Shown: positions 61,282 to 64,000 of the stretch, piece by piece | Numbering within the stretch: position 1 is the first letter of the stretch | Layout of the letters: each line of letters opens with the position of its first letter | NCBI GenBank assembly: GCA_018335925.1 | Contig: JAGXRF010000076.1 | Coordinates: 43,532 to 107,531 of the forward strand | Direction of reading: 5' to 3' | Length of the DNA: 64,000 bases | Source of the DNA: Flavobacteriales bacterium | GTDB lineage: Bacteria; Bacteroidota; Bacteroidia; Flavobacteriales; Flavobacteriaceae | Notes under the pieces: model-generated | The model's input: the letters and a program-made list of their open reading frames with translations, nothing else | Databases searched by the model: none | What the model was told of the DNA's origin: nothing | Translations under genes and position numbers: made by a program

Positions 61282-62508
61282 CTAAGTTAATTGTTGTAAA
61301 GCAATCGTAAAAGCAGTCTCGCTTATGTTAGTTTTATCGGAATTTAGGGCATGGGTTTTTTCTAAGGCCTTTCGAATGATGTCAGAAGTATCTTGAAAAA
61401 TTGCTTCGTCTGTCATTTGTACTTTTCTTTCCATAAAGTAGGCGAATACTCGGGCCATTCCACAATTGGCAATGAAATCAGGAATCAAACTCACTTTTTT
61501 GTCCGTAGCTTCCATAATCGGACCAAAAAATATTTCTTTATCTGCAAAAGGTACATTGGCTCCAGATGAAATTACTTCTAAACCAGAAGCAATCATTTGG
61601 TCTACTTGCTCCTGGGTAACCAATCGAGAGGCAGCACAAGGAGCAAAAATTTGTGCACCCATATTCCAAATAGTTGCATTCAATTCTTCAAAAGGAATCA
61701 TTTGATTGCTCACCAATTGATTTCCGTTTTTATTTAAAAACAATTCCGTCATTTCATCCATGGAGAAACCTTCTTGAGAAACCACTCCACCTGCTCTGTC
61801 AATAATCCCAACTACTTTTGCTCCCATTTGGGTTAAATAGTAAGCAGCAGCCGAACCTACATTGCCAAATCCTTGCACAATGGCTTTTTTTCCAACCACA
61901 TTTCCACCGTAAATTTGGTAAAAATGCTTCACAGCTTCTGCTACTCCATAGCCTGTAATCATGTCTGCAACTGTATATTTTCTGTTAACATCAGGCGAGA
62001 ATTTTGTATTTTCAATTACCTTAATTACCCCTTGACGTAATTGGCCAATTCGGTTGATTTTATCTGCTTCCGTTGGTTTAAAATGTCCGTTAAAAACCCC
62101 TTCTTGTGGATGCCAAACGCCACATTCTTCGGTAATTGGAATTACTTCGTGAATTTCATCTACATTCAAATCACCTCCAGTACCATAATAATTTTTAAGC
62201 AATGGAGATACCGCTTGGTACCAACGTTGCAAGACTTCTTTTTTTCTTGGGTCGTTTGGATCAAAATTAATTCCTGATTTTGCTCCACCAATAGCAGGAC
62301 CGGAAACCGTGAATTTAACTTCCATGGTTTTTGCCAACGATAAAACTTCATTTTTGTCTAATCCTTTTCGCATTCTGGTTCCACCACCTGCAGCACCACC
62401 TCTTAGCGAGTTGATTACTGTCCAGCCCTCAGCTTCGGTGTATGGATCATTCCAATGAAACACTATTTCTGGTTCTTTATCTTCAAATTTTTTAAGCAAA
62501 TCTTTCAT
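61282..62508 (-). CDS. Glu/Leu/Phe/Val dehydrogenase family protein
   Basis: A 408-residue enzyme of the Glu/Leu/Phe/Val dehydrogenase superfamily, deaminating an amino acid with NAD(P)+. The N-terminal dimerisation domain has RGGAAGGGTRMRKGLDKNEV and SGPAIGGAKSGINFDP (active-site Lys). The Rossmann domain has VQGFGNVGSAAAYYL near residue 220. The substrate may be glutamate, but the lower-than-usual match to standard glutamate dehydrogenases leaves this open. nhaD starts 4 bp after its stop. Confidence 0.85.
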   Translation of the reverse strand: MKDLLKKFEDKEPEIVFHWNDPYTEAEGWTVINSLRGGAAGGGTRMRKGLDKNEVLSLAKTMEVKFTVSGPAIGGAKSGINFDPNDPRKKEVLQRWYQAVSPLLKNYYGTGGDLNVDEIHEVIPITEECGVWHPQEGVFNGHFKPTEADKINRIGQLRQGVIKVIENTKFSPDVNRKYTVADMITGYGVAEAVKHFYQIYGGNVVGKKAIVQGFGNVGSAAAYYLTQMGAKVVGIIDRAGGVVSQEGFSMDEMTELFLNKNGNQLVSNQMIPFEELNATIWNMGAQIFAPCAASRLVTQEQVDQMIASGLEVISSGANVPFADKEIFFGPIMEATDKKVSLIPDFIANCGMARVFAYFMERKVQMTDEAIFQDTSDIIRKALEKTHALNSDKTNISETAFTIALQQLT

Positions 62509-62589
62509 GAAATCTATGTATTATGTAGTAGTTAGGTTGTGATAAAACAAATGATAAAATTCAAAATATTCTTTTTTTTAAAAGCACTG

Positions 62590-62597
62590 CAAATATA
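62590..62597 (-). promoter_or_regulatory. -7 promoter element for the Glu/Leu/Phe/Val dehydrogenase
   Basis: TATATTTG on the minus strand fits TAnnTTTG. It is about 80 bp before the gene start at 62508, so the leader would be moderately long. The -33 part is not clear. Confidence 0.5.
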
Positions 62598-62633
62598 CAA
62601 ACACCTAAAGGATAAAGTGATGCATCAGTCCTA

Positions 62634-63701
62634 TTAATTTGGTGTTAATATTATTCCAGAACTATGGTCTTTGCTTGCCCCTGTAACACTCTTCAATACA
62701 TTGACCTCATTTCTTAATTTGAGTAAACCCAAAAATCCAAATATTAATGCTTCTTTAAAATCGATGATTTTGGGTTCCGGAATTTCAATTTGAACCAATG
62801 GAGCATGAAAAGCAATGCGTTCCATTAAAAATTGATGGTAACATCCTCCACCCGTAAATAAAACTTTGCTATTTTGTATTAAAACGGATGCAATTTGGAT
62901 TGCAATATGCTCTACCAAAGTCCTTAATAAATCTGTCCTTGGAATAGAATAGAAATTTAAGATTGGATGTACCTCTTTTATTACCCATTCCATTCCTAAA
63001 GATTTCGGAGCTTTTTGTTGATAAAAAGAAAGGGTATTTAATTGCTGTAATAATTCTGAGTGAACATCTCCTGATTTGGCCAATTTTCCTTTGTTATCGT
63101 AAGCAAATCCAAGCTCTTGGGCTATCGGATTGAGCAACACATTTACCGGACATATATCAAAAGAAATTCTTTTCCCGTCCTCTATCATAGAAATATTAGA
63201 AAAACCTCCCAAGTTGATACACTGATCATATGCAGCAAACAAATAATGATCTCCAATAGGAACCAAAGGAGCTCCTTGTCCGCCTAATGACACATCTTGC
63301 ACTCTAAAATCACAAACCACAGGAAGTTTTACCAAATCAGCCAATACAGGTAAATTTCCAATTTGTAAAGTATAACCTAAATCAGGCTGATGCAACACGG
63401 TATGTCCGTGACTACAAACTGCATCCAAATCTTTTATTGCATGTTGTTGGATGAAATCATCTATTAATTTTCCTAAAAAATTCGTGTACGAAAAATTTAA
63501 AGCTTGTAATGCTTCGGAATTTAGATAGATGGCATTTCTTAGTAAATCTTCCCACTCTTTGGGATACGGAATGGTGGTTGCTTCATGAATTTGAAATTGC
63601 CATTCGGCTGAATTTTTAAAAAACGTTACATGAGCAATATCCACCCCGTCTAACGAAGTTCCGGACATCACTCCGATAACGTTATAGTTTTCTTTCAACA
63701 T
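62634..63701 (-). CDS. anmK: Anhydro-N-acetylmuramic acid kinase
   Basis: Phosphorylates and opens 1,6-anhydro-MurNAc recovered from the cell wall, giving MurNAc-6-phosphate. The 355-residue protein has the start GVMSGTSLDGVDIAHV, then CSHGHTVLHQP (His), VVCDFRVQDVSLGGQGAPLVP (split in the fold) and INLGGFSNIS, all family motifs in the right order. It is a single gene on the minus strand with its own promoter core. Confidence 0.95.
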   Translation of the reverse strand: MLKENYNVIGVMSGTSLDGVDIAHVTFFKNSAEWQFQIHEATTIPYPKEWEDLLRNAIYLNSEALQALNFSYTNFLGKLIDDFIQQHAIKDLDAVCSHGHTVLHQPDLGYTLQIGNLPVLADLVKLPVVCDFRVQDVSLGGQGAPLVPIGDHYLFAAYDQCINLGGFSNISMIEDGKRISFDICPVNVLLNPIAQELGFAYDNKGKLAKSGDVHSELLQQLNTLSFYQQKAPKSLGMEWVIKEVHPILNFYSIPRTDLLRTLVEHIAIQIASVLIQNSKVLFTGGGCYHQFLMERIAFHAPLVQIEIPEPKIIDFKEALIFGFLGLLKLRNEVNVLKSVTGASKDHSSGIILTPN

Positions 63702-63736
63702 GGGTTAAAATTTATTGGAATACACCCGTTGTGCAT

Positions 63737-64000
63737 TTACACCAAATTTACTTTTAATTGATTAATTGGTCGATTAAATACGAATTTATTTAGATGTTGA
63801 ATCAAGGTTATTGCTGTAATTTTAGATAGGATTCTAGTGCTAAATCCTATGAATGTTTTGGCGTAATTGTTTCTAATTCGGAATTGGTCACACATTTGAG
63901 AGAACAGTGTTTCAATTCTTTTTCTTCCTCTTTTGAATATAAAGGGCTGCTCCACATAATTCATTTGATTTTTACGTTTTGGTGTTTCAAGTTTAATCTG
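63737..64000 (-). CDS. IS982-type transposase, C-terminal part (cut by window edge)
   Basis: The minus-strand frame is open to the window edge (88 codons seen) and ends at 63737. The residues QIKLETPKRKNQMNYVEQPF and KRGRKRIETLFSQMCDQF, YAKTFIGFSTRILSKITAITLIQ (split by turns) match the C-terminal region of IS982 transposases. A Met at 63964 is not the true start, because the family similarity continues upstream. The intact element would lie beyond the window. Confidence 0.85.
   Translation of the reverse strand, partial: QIKLETPKRKNQMNYVEQPFIFKRGRKRIETLFSQMCDQFRIRNNYAKTFIGFSTRILSKITAITLIQHLNKFVFNRPINQLKVNLV
63743..63750 (-). promoter_or_regulatory. -7 promoter element for anmK
   Basis: TAAATTTG on the minus strand fits TAnnTTTG and lies about 42 bp before the anmK start. 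It overlaps the 3' end of the IS982-type transposase frame. Confidence 0.45.

Overview
The window looks like a chromosomal segment from a marine or freshwater Flavobacteriaceae-type member of the Bacteroidota. Supporting signs are the AT-rich coding sequence, several genes preceded by the Bacteroidota sigma promoter core TAnnTTTG, families largely confined to the phylum (DUF4296, DUF4271, DUF3098, outer-membrane proteins of flavobacterial type), a Bacteroidota-type leucyl-tRNA synthetase insertion, and little Shine-Dalgarno signal ahead of most genes.

Region 1 (1-22.3 kb) is mostly housekeeping. A minus-strand run encodes a prenyl-phosphate glycosyltransferase, dihydroorotase, a DUF4296 lipoprotein and a PAP2-like membrane protein. 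It is followed by DUF4271 and hemD, pckA, a saccharopine-dehydrogenase-like gene with an Lrp regulator, a membrane Zn-protease, two outer-membrane proteins, leuS, the ftsX-DUF3098-uppP-truB cluster, a YiiX-like hydrolase, a LysE exporter and an alkyltransferase-like protein. An Fe-S/electron-transfer group closes the region: Mrp ATPase, NifU, ferredoxin-NADP reductase and ferredoxin.

Region 2 (22.3-25.1 kb) is a repeat-rich accessory zone. A class II Fic protein and an unrecognised 240-residue protein lie between short-unit repeat arrays.

Region 3 (25.1-55.5 kb) is a large surface-polysaccharide locus. A winged-helix regulator comes first. Next are nucleotide-sugar enzymes (TviB/WbpA-like dehydrogenase, WecB epimerase, WecC dehydrogenase, giving uronic-acid sugars). 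A very AT-rich variable block follows, with an FkbM methyltransferase, glycosyltransferases, a Wzx flippase, a Wzy-like polymerase, an acyltransferase and an IS3-family element. Then come a bi-domain oxidoreductase, a heparinase-fold protein and a WbuB-like glycosyltransferase. A decayed island (AbiE toxin-antitoxin with a frameshifted toxin, two sugar-transferase fragments, a gutted ATPase) precedes PglC/PglD-like genes, a second sugar transferase between repeats, PglE- and PglF-like genes, and the Wza/Wzc export pair. PglF-PglE-PglD-PglC together suggest that a bacillosamine-like diamino sugar starts the repeat unit on undecaprenyl phosphate. Wzx, Wzy, Wza and Wzc would flip, polymerise and export it.

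Region 4 (55.8-64 kb, minus strand) holds a broken GIY-YIG gene, tRNA-Val, folC, a tonB/YciI-like/exbD/exbB cluster, nhaD, a Glu/Leu/Phe/Val dehydrogenase, anmK and the 3' part of an IS982-type transposase cut by the window edge.

The most unusual theme is a set of small dispersed repeats: 7-bp and 8-bp tandem arrays, an identical 40-bp element in three copies, a hairpin family with covarying stems, and a 166-bp tandem unit. They flank the accessory genes, form gene ends, and have entered reading frames without breaking them in the TviB-like dehydrogenase and apparently in leuS.
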